From Staphylococcus rostri (GTDB lineage: Bacteria; Bacillota; Bacilli; Staphylococcales; Staphylococcaceae), in the NCBI RefSeq assembly GCF_002902145.1, contig NZ_PPRF01000017.1:1-64000 (forward strand): a stretch of 64,000 nucleotides of DNA, given 5' to 3'. Shown in pieces: positions 53,838 through 62,479 of this stretch. The translations under genes and the position numbers were made by a program. Under the pieces are notes generated by a model, which ran no database searches, was not told the DNA's origin, and worked only from the letters and a program-made list of their open reading frames with translations. Position 1 is the stretch's first letter. Every line of letters begins with the position of its first letter.

Positions 53838-55499
53838 ATGGAAATGTCGATTACACAAGTCATCTTCTCGTTCTTAGGTGGACTTGGTATTTTCCTATAC
53901 GGATTGAAAGTCATGGGGGACGGATTACAAGCATCAGCTGGTGAACGTCTGCGTGACATTTTAAACAAGTTTACATCAAACCCATTTCTCGGTGTATTAG
54001 CCGGGATGATTGTAACGATTCTCATTCAAAGTAGTTCGGGAACAACGGTTATTACAATTGGCCTTGTTACAGCAGGATTCATGACATTGAAACAAGCAAT
54101 CGGTGTTATTATGGGCGCAAACATCGGGACAACAGTGACAGCGTTCATCATCGGTATTGATTTAGGTGAATATGCGATGCCGATTTTAGCCATTGGTGCA
54201 TTTTTAATCTTCTTCTTCAAAAAGTCTAAAATTAATAATATCGGTCGTATTTTATTTGGATTTGGTTCGCTGTTCTTCGGTTTAGAATTTATGGGTGGTG
54301 CCGTGAAACCACTCGCTGAATTGGACAGTTTTAGACAATTAATGTTAGATATGTCGTCTAATCCAATTTATGGTATCTTAGCCGGTGTTGGCTTAACAGC
54401 AGTAGTACAAAGTTCAAGTGCGACAATCGGGATTTTACAAGAATTCTACGGCCAAGGTTTAATCGAATTACACGGTGCAATTCCTGTATTATTAGGTGAC
54501 AACATTGGGACGACAATTACAGCTGTATTAGCAAGTTTAGCCGGTTCACTGGCTGCAAAACGTGCCGCATTTGTACACGTTATTTTCAATGTTATTGGTG
54601 TGATTATTTTTGCTATCTTCTTACCAGTAGTTGTGCATTTAGTAGGTATGTTACAAGAAACATGGCACTTAAAACCAGAGATGGCAATTGCCTTTGCACA
54701 CGGTGCGTTTAACGTAACGAATACAATCATTCAATTACCATTTGTTGGTGCACTTGCATGGCTTGTAACGAAAATTGTACCAGGTAAAGACGTTACAGAA
54801 GACTATAAACCACAACATTTAAACCAAGATCTTGTATATCATGCACCGAGTGTTGCATTACAAGAAACGCAAAAAGAATTACAAAACGTTGGGCAAATCG
54901 TCCAATCTATGTTGGAAGATGTGCGTGACGCTGAACAGTTCGACAAAAAGTTTTTAAAGAAAATTGATCAGAAACATCAAGCGGTTGAAACGATTAATGA
55001 CAGCATTAGAAGCTATTTAGTACGTATTTCAACTAAAGATGTGAACAAGAAAGATGCCGAACGCTTGGCGGTAATGCTAGATGTCAATCGTAATATTTTG
55101 AAAGTATCGAATCGTGTTAAGGAGTACATTGATTTGATTGAACGTCAAACGCGTAAAGAAATTGTGATTACAGACGATGCACAACATGGTATTGAGAAGT
55201 TGTTCAACTTTGTAACAGAATCATTCGATAAATCGTTGGAAACGTTAGATGTGTACGATACTACGAAAAAAGATGAAGTGGCGCAACGTAGTCAAGAGGC
55301 GTTCACGATTGAACATAAATTACGTAAAGGGCATATTAAACGCTTAAATCGTGGCGAATGTTCAACAGATGGCGGTCTGTTATATGTAGATATGATTGCT
55401 GTGTTAGAACGTATTGGCTATAATTCACGTAATATTTCGGAGTCGATGGTTGGTTTGAATGACGACGTGACACATGACGAAGAACCAGTAACAACTTAA
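53838..55499 (+). CDS. Na+/phosphate cotransporter family protein (NptA/YjbB type)
   Basis: 553 residues. Two inverted Na/Pi repeats, each with QSSS: LIQSSSGTTVITIGLV (about residue 65) and AVVQSSSATIGIL (about 195), in eight to nine helices, then a PhoU-like helical cytoplasmic domain (about 330-540; LEDVRDAEQFDKKFLKKIDQ). Imports phosphate with sodium. AGAGGTG lies four to five bases before the ATG. Single gene with its own terminator. Confidence 0.9.
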   Translation: MEMSITQVIFSFLGGLGIFLYGLKVMGDGLQASAGERLRDILNKFTSNPFLGVLAGMIVTILIQSSSGTTVITIGLVTAGFMTLKQAIGVIMGANIGTTVTAFIIGIDLGEYAMPILAIGAFLIFFFKKSKINNIGRILFGFGSLFFGLEFMGGAVKPLAELDSFRQLMLDMSSNPIYGILAGVGLTAVVQSSSATIGILQEFYGQGLIELHGAIPVLLGDNIGTTITAVLASLAGSLAAKRAAFVHVIFNVIGVIIFAIFLPVVVHLVGMLQETWHLKPEMAIAFAHGAFNVTNTIIQLPFVGALAWLVTKIVPGKDVTEDYKPQHLNQDLVYHAPSVALQETQKELQNVGQIVQSMLEDVRDAEQFDKKFLKKIDQKHQAVETINDSIRSYLVRISTKDVNKKDAERLAVMLDVNRNILKVSNRVKEYIDLIERQTRKEIVITDDAQHGIEKLFNFVTESFDKSLETLDVYDTTKKDEVAQRSQEAFTIEHKLRKGHIKRLNRGECSTDGGLLYVDMIAVLERIGYNSRNISESMVGLNDDVTHDEEPVTT

Positions 55500-55512
55500 T
55501 GTATTGAGCAAC

Positions 55513-55558
55513 TAACACCTTTTATGGCGGACTTGTGTCCGTTATAGAAGGTGTTTTT
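55513..55558 (+). terminator. Terminator of the Na/Pi transporter gene
   Basis: AACACCTT pairs with AAGGTGTT followed by TTT, with an inner GCGGAC/GTCCGT stem. Confidence 0.85.
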
Positions 55559-55678
55559 GGGTTGGGAGTGCGACAGGATCTCATTTTTCTAAAAAGATTC
55601 CGTTGTCCCACCCAGTCAGCTACTGCGATATACATAAAATCTCAGGCTTAATTTGAATGTTTGTATTAATGTCCCAAC
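55559..55678. repeat. Dispersed intergenic repeat, inverted copy
   Basis: Its reverse complement begins AGGTTGGGACATTAATACAA and ends in AATGAGATCCTGTCGCACTC, the same order as the 164-base copies, with a shortened inner hairpin. Confidence 0.75.
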
Positions 55679-55744
55679 CTACTATTTTAGTCGATTTCGA
55701 ACCGCTTTCATTGTAATTATGGCGGACTTTGGTAGAATCGTATA

Positions 55745-55870
55745 GGAAGTGAGATGGGGATCTTATATTTTAAAAATGATTTTGTAGTCTCACTTCGGCA
55801 AGGTTGAACAGGTGCGAAAAGACGTATTTTCACGCCAGTCAGCTATTGATTTCTAGTTAATTCTCTCACT
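55745..55870. repeat. Dispersed intergenic repeat, second degenerate inverted copy
   Basis: GGAAGTGAGATGGGGATCTT through CACTTCGGCAAGGTTGAACA and CGTATTTTCACGCCAGTCAG to CTCTCACTTG follows the family order in the inverted orientation but has diverged. With the previous copy it fills most of the gap 55559-55890. Confidence 0.55.
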
Positions 55871-55906
55871 TGAGTGGAATGATTTTTACATATGCGGAGG
55901 TTAGTT

Positions 55907-57154
55907 ATGGGTATCGCAAAACGCATTGTCCCGATATGGGCGTTTTTGCTTATATGTTTAATTGTTGTAGGTGGACATATCAATGAAGCATCTGCACATG
56001 TTTCATTGGAGGGTCAACAGCCTGCAAAAGATGAAGTGTTAGAGACAGCACCTAATGAAATTACGCTGAAGTTTAGTGAACCGGTTAATGTACGTTACGC
56101 TGATGTAGCGCTGTATAATGACCGTGGACAAAAGGTGGAACAGCTACAAGCACAGGAAGAGGGGTATGCTGATACGGTGACCTTTCAGACGAAACAGCAT
56201 CATGAGGGAACATATGCCGTTGTGTGGCAAGCCGTGTCGCCTGACGGACATGAAGTATCAGGGCAGTATCAATTTTCAATAGGGGAACCGACTGCTACGA
56301 AGATTGATACAAGTAAGCCGTTTTATGCGGATACATTTTGGTGGCTCGGTGTTATGCGTTTTCTCATGCAAGGAAGCGTATTGGTACTAATAGGGCTTTA
56401 TATGGTGAACCAGTTAATGGCACGACAGGATGCACCGACCTATGACGTCATTCCAAAACATCGCAGTGCTATCTGGATGTTAGTGATGTTAGCAGGGTTA
56501 ACAGGTATGCTCTATTTAATGACGTTGCCTCAAAATGTCATTGAACGTATCCTCCAATTAGACTTATCGACTTGGACGTCATTTCCATTTGTGTTATCAA
56601 CTTTAGCATTAATAACGACGCTCATTTTATTTTCACTAAAAAATATGGAGCGCATCTGGTATCACATCATGCCACTTTTTATGTTTATCAGTTTAGCGAT
56701 GTCAGGGCACGTTTGGGCGCAAGATATGCCGTTGTATGCGTTAACGATTCGCACACTACATCTAGCTGCTATTGCTTTGTGGATAGGTAGTTTTGTATAC
56801 CTCATATGTTACTTACGTGCACGTGAACGTCATTCATATGTTTTAATACTGCGGGACGTCTTATTCAAGTCTAACTTAGGCGCAGTCATCGTGATTGTTT
56901 TGACAGGCATTTTGATGACGATTGACGCGACGTCGATTCAAGCCATTTTAACGCAACAGACGACATATAGCGGTTTATGGTTTGGAAAGTTACTCTTTAC
57001 ATTGGTTTTATTAATTTTAGGTGGTATTCAATCATTTTGGGCGATGCATCGCCAACGCAAAATCAGCAAACCATTATTATTGATTGAACTGATGATTGGA
57101 CTGTTTCTTATATTAGCTGGCGTCATTATGAGTCAAATAGAAATTCCTTTATAA
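55907..57154 (+). CDS. CopC-CopD fusion protein, YcnJ-like copper import
   Basis: 415 residues. A signal peptide ends at EASAHVSLEGQQPA, which leaves His as first residue of the mature CopC domain (about residues 35-130), a feature of copper-binding CopC; DGHEVSGQYQFSIG ends the domain. An eight-helix CopD domain follows (from about 150). The B. subtilis YcnJ of this design imports copper. GGAGG lies six bases before the ATG at 55907. It forms an operon with the YcnI-like gene 17 bases downstream, perhaps also the DUF2871 gene. Confidence 0.87.
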   Translation: MGIAKRIVPIWAFLLICLIVVGGHINEASAHVSLEGQQPAKDEVLETAPNEITLKFSEPVNVRYADVALYNDRGQKVEQLQAQEEGYADTVTFQTKQHHEGTYAVVWQAVSPDGHEVSGQYQFSIGEPTATKIDTSKPFYADTFWWLGVMRFLMQGSVLVLIGLYMVNQLMARQDAPTYDVIPKHRSAIWMLVMLAGLTGMLYLMTLPQNVIERILQLDLSTWTSFPFVLSTLALITTLILFSLKNMERIWYHIMPLFMFISLAMSGHVWAQDMPLYALTIRTLHLAAIALWIGSFVYLICYLRARERHSYVLILRDVLFKSNLGAVIVIVLTGILMTIDATSIQAILTQQTTYSGLWFGKLLFTLVLLILGGIQSFWAMHRQRKISKPLLLIELMIGLFLILAGVIMSQIEIPL

Positions 57155-57171
57155 ACAGAAAAGGCGGTAGA

Positions 57172-57786
57172 ATGATGAAATTAAATAAAATATTAGCAAG
57201 TTTAGCATTTGTTGTTGCGACATCTGTTGGCGCGACGAGTGTTGCAGAGGCGCATGTGACATTGAATCCACAAGTGAGCGAGCCAGGTTCGTATGAAGAA
57301 TACAGTGTACGCGTACCGGTAGAGCGCAATGACCAAACGGTGAAACTAGAGTTAGAGGTGCCAGAAGGTGTGGCGTTATCAACGGTTCAGCCCGTGCCAG
57401 GATTCAAGCATACCTTTGACAAGGATAGTAAAGGCAACATTAAGAAAATTACATGGACAGCAACGGATAGGGGGATAGGTCCGAATGAACATATGGACTT
57501 TCCGATAGTTGCTGCAAATCCAGAGGAAACTGGCAAGTTCAAATGGAAAGCGACACAGACATATAAAGACGGTACAGTAGTGCGTTGGACGAATGAAGAT
57601 GAGAATAGTGAGACGCCTGCACCAGTAACAGAAGTGAAGGCAGGTCATGCACATGATCATGAGTCTGAGGGAGCATCGCAATCGTCAGTAGGACAAACAG
57701 CATTATGGATTGTGTCGATTTTGGCATTAATTGTCTCTGCTGTTGCATTATTTAAGCGCAACAATTTTACGAAATCTGACAAGTAA
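57172..57786 (+). CDS. YcnI-like (DUF1775) copper-binding membrane protein
   Basis: 204 residues. Signal peptide to SVAEA, then mature HVTLNPQVSEPGSYEEYSVRVP, where the N-terminal His would form the histidine brace known for YcnI. The beta domain runs to about residue 150, followed by a His-rich linker (AGHAHDHESEG) and a C-terminal membrane helix (LWIVSILALIVSAVALF). Partner of the upstream CopC-CopD protein. AAGGCGG precedes two adjacent ATGs; the second (57175) is equally possible. Confidence 0.87.
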   Translation: MMKLNKILASLAFVVATSVGATSVAEAHVTLNPQVSEPGSYEEYSVRVPVERNDQTVKLELEVPEGVALSTVQPVPGFKHTFDKDSKGNIKKITWTATDRGIGPNEHMDFPIVAANPEETGKFKWKATQTYKDGTVVRWTNEDENSETPAPVTEVKAGHAHDHESEGASQSSVGQTALWIVSILALIVSAVALFKRNNFTKSDK

Positions 57787-57898
57787 TTGACATTGACAGT
57801 ACTTTAGTAAATAAGGATAATGAAGGATGAAATAACGTGAAAATGGGGCGTATGATTATGCAAGTACCCCCAATTCAAATATGGAGTGTGCGTAACAC

Positions 57899-58321
57899 AT
57901 GAAAAGAATTTTGTATGCGTTTATGTTTTATACAGCGCTAGGCTTGTTCAGTGGTTTTACTTATCGTGAATTGACATTGCATTATAACTTTACAGGCGAG
58001 ACGCAAATGAGCGTCATGCATACACATTTATTGACACTAGGGATGTTTGTCTTTTTAATATTAATCTCTATTGAAAAGCTCTTTAAGATTAGTAGCTATT
58101 ATTTATTCAATTGGTTTTTTATTATTTATAACATCGGTGTCCTTATCACTGTCAGTATGCAGTTTGCAAAAGGATTTATGCAAATTTCCGGTCAAGAAGT
58201 ACCCGCATCATTTTCAGGTTTTGCTGGGATTGGTCACGTGACTGTCACAGCAGGATTCATCCTGTTATTCTTCTTATTACGACAAGCTATTATCAAAGAA
58301 CCAAGAGATGCAGAAAAATAA
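57899..58321 (+). CDS. DUF2871-like four-helix membrane protein
   Basis: 140 residues with four membrane helices. Conserved-looking histidines occur in LHYNF, VMHTHLLTLGMF (about residue 40) and GIGHVTVTAGFILLF (about 112), which suggests heme or metal binding. Role unknown. The ribosome site is poor: GGAG is 13 bases before the ATG. It lies 112 bases after the YcnI-like gene, so co-transcription with the copper genes is possible. The assignment to DUF2871 is from memory. Confidence 0.7.
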   Translation: MKRILYAFMFYTALGLFSGFTYRELTLHYNFTGETQMSVMHTHLLTLGMFVFLILISIEKLFKISSYYLFNWFFIIYNIGVLITVSMQFAKGFMQISGQEVPASFSGFAGIGHVTVTAGFILLFFLLRQAIIKEPRDAEK

Positions 58322-58372
58322 AAAATAGGCGTGAAGCCGTGCAAGCGTGCACAGGACTTCATGCCTATTTTT

Positions 58373-58374
<2 letters not shown>
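58320..58374. terminator. Bidirectional terminator
   Basis: AAAAAATAGGCGTGAAG pairs with CTTCATGCCTATTTTT (one bulge), with GTGCAAGCGTGCAC inside the loop. Confidence 0.88.
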
Positions 58375-59398
<1,024 letters not shown>

Positions 59399-59430
59399 TC
59401 ACAGACACCTCTCATATGATTGATAACTCT

Positions 59431-59459
59431 ATTATCTTATAAATGATAATGAATATCAA
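59431..59459 (-). promoter_or_regulatory. Promoter of the ferredoxin-NADP reductase gene
   Basis: On the minus strand TTGATA (59459-59454), a 17-base spacer and GATAAT (59436-59431). The -35 lies within the Fur box. Confidence 0.7.
59444..59458. promoter_or_regulatory. Fur box upstream of the ferredoxin-NADP reductase gene
   Basis: TGATAAT-G-AATATCA matches the 7-1-7 consensus TGATAATNATTATCA at 13 of 14 defined positions and overlaps the -35 hexamer. Confidence 0.8.
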
Positions 59460-59508
59460 TGTCATTGTGATATTATTCAATAAAAATAATTTTAAGTGAA
59501 CAAAAAAG

Positions 59509-59672
59509 GCGGATGGGACATTAATAGAAGTATTTTATTTAAGTTTGAGTATTTATGTAGATAGCAGCGGCTGAGCGGGTGTGAAAACACGCTCTTTTTA
59601 CACCTACTCAGCCTTGCCGGGGTAGGACAACAGAATCTTTTTTGATAAATGAGATTCCTGTCCCACTCCCCT
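59509..59672. repeat. Dispersed intergenic repeat, full-length copy
   Basis: Starts GGATGGGACATTAATAGAAG, has TTTATGTAGATAGCAGCGGC, an inner hairpin GGGTGTGAAAACACGCTC...TACACC, CTCAGCCTTGCCGGGGTAGG and ends TGAGATTCCTGTCCCACTCC. Same orientation as the copy at 46209. It lies between the divergently ending reductase promoter and the quinone reductase 3' end. Confidence 0.85.
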
Positions 59673-59685
59673 TAAGGTTTTAACA

Positions 59686-60678
59686 TTAGTTTTCAACTTG
59701 CATATCAATCACAAATCGCCCGTTATGTGCGGATTGACGCATCGTATCAAGCGCATCTGTCAAAGTATCAAACGGAATGACTTGCTTAATTGTGTGTAAA
59801 TGCTGCGGCTTCAAATCTGTTGCCAAACGCTGCCAAATGTATTGGCGGTATGGCATTGGTGTATAAACGGAATCAATACCAATTAAATGAACACCGCGTA
59901 GAATAAAGGGGAACACGCTGCTTTGGAACGTAGCACCGCTGGCATTCCCACTTAAGGCAAGTGCACCAGATGGATGTATGCGTTTCAATACTTCTTCTAT
60001 GGATGCACCACCGACTGGGTCGACAACACCTTGCCATTCTGTTTTATGGAGCGCTTTTGGTGTTATGTCATCTATGCGTGGTATGACATCTGTTGCGCCG
60101 ATTTGTTTTAGTGTATCTACATAATCGGTATTACCAGAACTAGCGATGACATTGTAGCCAAGTGCATGTAACATCATTGCCGCCATTGTGCCTACTCCAC
60201 CAGATGCGCCACGAACAAGGACAGGACCATTGTCGTGGGAAAGTCCATTTTGCTCTAAAGCATCAACTGATAGTGCCGCAGTGTAACCAGCTGTTCCGAT
60301 AATCATGGCTTCTTCAAGTGTTAGATTTTCTGGTAGTGGTACGAGCCAGTTTCCTGGTAAACGCGTGATTTCGCTAAAGCCGCCATCATGGGCAACACCT
60401 AAATCATAACCAGTGGCGATGACTTTATCACCACTTTGAAAGTTAGGGTGCTGTGAGTCGATGACTGTACCAGCTAAGTCTATACCAGGAATGCGTGGAT
60501 ATTGACGGATAATTTTATTGTTTGGCTGTGTTGCGAGCATATCCTTGTAGTTGATACTCGAGTAATGGATACGCACAGTGACGTCTCCGTCAGGCAAGTC
60601 AGTGGATGTCAATGTTTGAAATCCGGGTGTAAACGTTCCTTCATTTTCTGTTACAACGAATGCTTTGTATGACTGCAT
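59686..60678 (-). CDS. YhdH/YhfP-family NADPH oxidoreductase (acrylyl-CoA reductase/quinone reductase type)
   Basis: 330-residue medium-chain dehydrogenase/reductase without catalytic zinc ligands. N-terminal GroES-like domain with SSINYKDMLATQ and PRIPGIDLAGTV, then the NADPH-binding VLVRGASGGVGTMAAMMLHALGY (about residues 150-172). The YhdH subgroup reduces acrylyl-CoA or quinones. GAGGAGGT lies six bases before the ATG. Physiological substrate unknown. Confidence 0.87.
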   Translation of the reverse strand: MQSYKAFVVTENEGTFTPGFQTLTSTDLPDGDVTVRIHYSSINYKDMLATQPNNKIIRQYPRIPGIDLAGTVIDSQHPNFQSGDKVIATGYDLGVAHDGGFSEITRLPGNWLVPLPENLTLEEAMIIGTAGYTAALSVDALEQNGLSHDNGPVLVRGASGGVGTMAAMMLHALGYNVIASSGNTDYVDTLKQIGATDVIPRIDDITPKALHKTEWQGVVDPVGGASIEEVLKRIHPSGALALSGNASGATFQSSVFPFILRGVHLIGIDSVYTPMPYRQYIWQRLATDLKPQHLHTIKQVIPFDTLTDALDTMRQSAHNGRFVIDMQVEN

Positions 60679-60861
60679 AATGTGACCTCCTCATCCAAGG
60701 TTGGTACACCATTTATCGGTGATGTGCCAGGACTGGATGTGTATTTGATGAAGCATTGTTCAATTACGATACACTTTAAATATAACAAGGTTCGAAAGTA
60801 TGTTGCAAACAATGGGGATAATAGGTTATAACTAAAGTGACAGGGTCAAGGAGGGATTGAG

Positions 60862-61404
60862 ATGGACTATCGTTTTGAGCGTGTAACGCCAGATCAAGTA
60901 CATCTTTTACGTCGTGTAAGTATCGAAACATTTGAAGATGCGTATCGTGAAAGTGATGAGGAAGATCAACACTTCCAACACTATTTTGAAACGGCTTTTA
61001 GCGAAGCAACGTTGACGGAAGAAGTTGAGCATCCAGAGTCACAGTTTTATTTGCTCGTAGTTGAAGGACGTGTTGCGGGTTATTTTAAGTTGAATGTTGG
61101 TGCAGCACAAACCTTTGATAAGGGCGATGATTACGCTGAAATTCAACGTCTTTATTTATATGAGACATATCACGGTCAGCATTTAGGACAAATAATGTTT
61201 GATGAGGCACTCACCATTGCTCGGACTTTGGAGAAAACGAATATTTGGTTAGGTGTATGGTCAGAAAATCGCCAAGCGCTGCATTTTTATCGGAAACAAG
61301 GTATGACGAAAACAGGAACGTTGGACTTTGTGATGGGCGGTGTTGTCGACGTGGATGATCTGATGGAGATGCCTATCGCAGCACATCGCTCTCAACAGTC
61401 ATAA
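60862..61404 (+). CDS. GNAT-family N-acetyltransferase
   Basis: 180 residues. RFERVTPDQVHLLRRVSIETFEDAY at the start; the central strand YAEIQRLYLYETYHGQHLGQIMFDEAL contains the acetyl-CoA loop (about residues 92-117), followed by IWLGVWSENRQALHFYRKQGM, typical of the spermidine/PaiA-like GNAT group. AAGGAGGG precedes the ATG. Substrate unknown. Confidence 0.88.
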   Translation: MDYRFERVTPDQVHLLRRVSIETFEDAYRESDEEDQHFQHYFETAFSEATLTEEVEHPESQFYLLVVEGRVAGYFKLNVGAAQTFDKGDDYAEIQRLYLYETYHGQHLGQIMFDEALTIARTLEKTNIWLGVWSENRQALHFYRKQGMTKTGTLDFVMGGVVDVDDLMEMPIAAHRSQQS

Positions 61405-61492
61405 AATGTCAGCCGAAAGATAATTGGTTATGTTTGTAAAAAAGTGTAATATAAAGACAAGTAGTGCATTTAAAAATTTGGAGGTAATATTT

Positions 61493-62125
61493 ATGAAAAA
61501 ATTATTAACCGGCCTTTTTGCATTATCACTTGTATTAGCAGCATGTTCTAACGATGATGGCTCAAAAGATACTGACAAAAACAAATCTTCAGAGCCTAAA
61601 ACAGAACAAACGAAACAAAAGACATCATCGGATAAAGACAAGACAACAAACAAAGACACCAAAGCTCAAAATGCTGATAAAGACAACACAAATAATAGTG
61701 TAGACAATGCGAAACAACCAGACACGACACAACCAGACAATCAAGCGCAAGCAACGAATGATACAACGACACAAAATAATGCGCAGATGAATCAACAAGC
61801 AACGGCGACAGCTAATAGTAATGCACCTTACCAAGGACAAAACGTGGTACCTGTTGCACAAAATTTGGTGCGTCAACCGATTAGTGAACAACAAGCGCAA
61901 CAAGTTCTACCAGATTTTCAAAGTGCGTTACAAAGCGCAAATGCTGAAGCCAACCAATTCAATGGTTACCAAAATCCATACAATGATTATGCCATTGAAG
62001 GGGAGGATGGCTACCATATGTACGTTTTCAGCTTTTTAAACCAAGCAGATCCAGGTTCTTATACAATTGTAACAGTTGATAAAACAGGACAACCTAAAAT
62101 TGTAGATCCTGCTTATCGTCAATAA
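61493..62125 (+). CDS. Putative lipoprotein with low-complexity linker
   Basis: 210 residues. Lipoprotein signal ending in LAAC (Cys about residue 18), a Lys/Asp/Thr/Gln/Asn-rich unstructured stretch of about 100 residues, and a C-terminal domain of about 75 residues starting VVPVAQNLVRQPISEQQAQQ and ending in YTIVTVDKTGQPKIVDPAYR. The C-terminal domain looks conserved and folded; role unknown. GGAGGTAA lies before the ATG at 61493; the frame upstream has no ribosome site. Confidence 0.82.
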   Translation: MKKLLTGLFALSLVLAACSNDDGSKDTDKNKSSEPKTEQTKQKTSSDKDKTTNKDTKAQNADKDNTNNSVDNAKQPDTTQPDNQAQATNDTTTQNNAQMNQQATATANSNAPYQGQNVVPVAQNLVRQPISEQQAQQVLPDFQSALQSANAEANQFNGYQNPYNDYAIEGEDGYHMYVFSFLNQADPGSYTIVTVDKTGQPKIVDPAYRQ

Positions 62126-62132
62126 TCAAATA

Positions 62133-62167
62133 GAAGGATTGGGGTTATTTTGCCCCAGTCCTTTTGT
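62133..62167 (+). terminator. Terminator of the lipoprotein gene
   Basis: AAGGATTGGGG pairs with CCCCAGTCCTT followed by TT. Confidence 0.87.
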
Positions 62168-62376
62168 ATTTCACTGAGTTAAGAAAGGCAGCGGTAACCA
62201 TGAAGTATGAATGTACATTAACAAATTTCACTTAGGATGGAAATAAAATTTTGAATTGTTTTGAAAAAAGTGGTAGTTTGGTAAAATGAAATATCAGTTC
62301 CTATACGTTTAAATTAAGTATGATTCATTATGTAATTTTATCTTTTATACATATTAAAAAAATTTACGATAACATA

Positions 62377-62405
62377 TTGATTTGCCAATTAATACGTGGT
62401 ATATT
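62377..62405 (+). promoter_or_regulatory. lctP promoter
   Basis: TTGATT (62377-62382), a 17-base spacer and TATATT (62400-62405), 75 bases before the ATG. Confidence 0.7.
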
Positions 62406-62409
62406 TTTC

Positions 62410-62427
62410 ATGTGAAATAAATCACAA
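62410..62427. promoter_or_regulatory. Rex box at the lctP transcription start
   Basis: ATGTGA-AATAAA-TCACAA matches TTGTGA-N6-TCACAA at 11 of 12 positions and covers the expected +1 just after the -10 hexamer. Confidence 0.8.
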
Positions 62428-62479
62428 TTTATTTTTATTTCATCAGTAAGTAAATAAATATTAAAGGAAGATGAAAGAG

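Larger units (their letters stand above)
62168..62479. other. Upstream region of lctP
   Basis: No gene seen. AT-rich with the lctP promoter and Rex box in its right half; nothing recognised in the left half. Confidence 0.5.

Noticed and set aside
61399-61903. Minus-strand frames opposite the lipoprotein gene
   Set aside because: They mirror the low-complexity linker (repeats of Cys/Leu/Ser/Val) and have no initiation signals.
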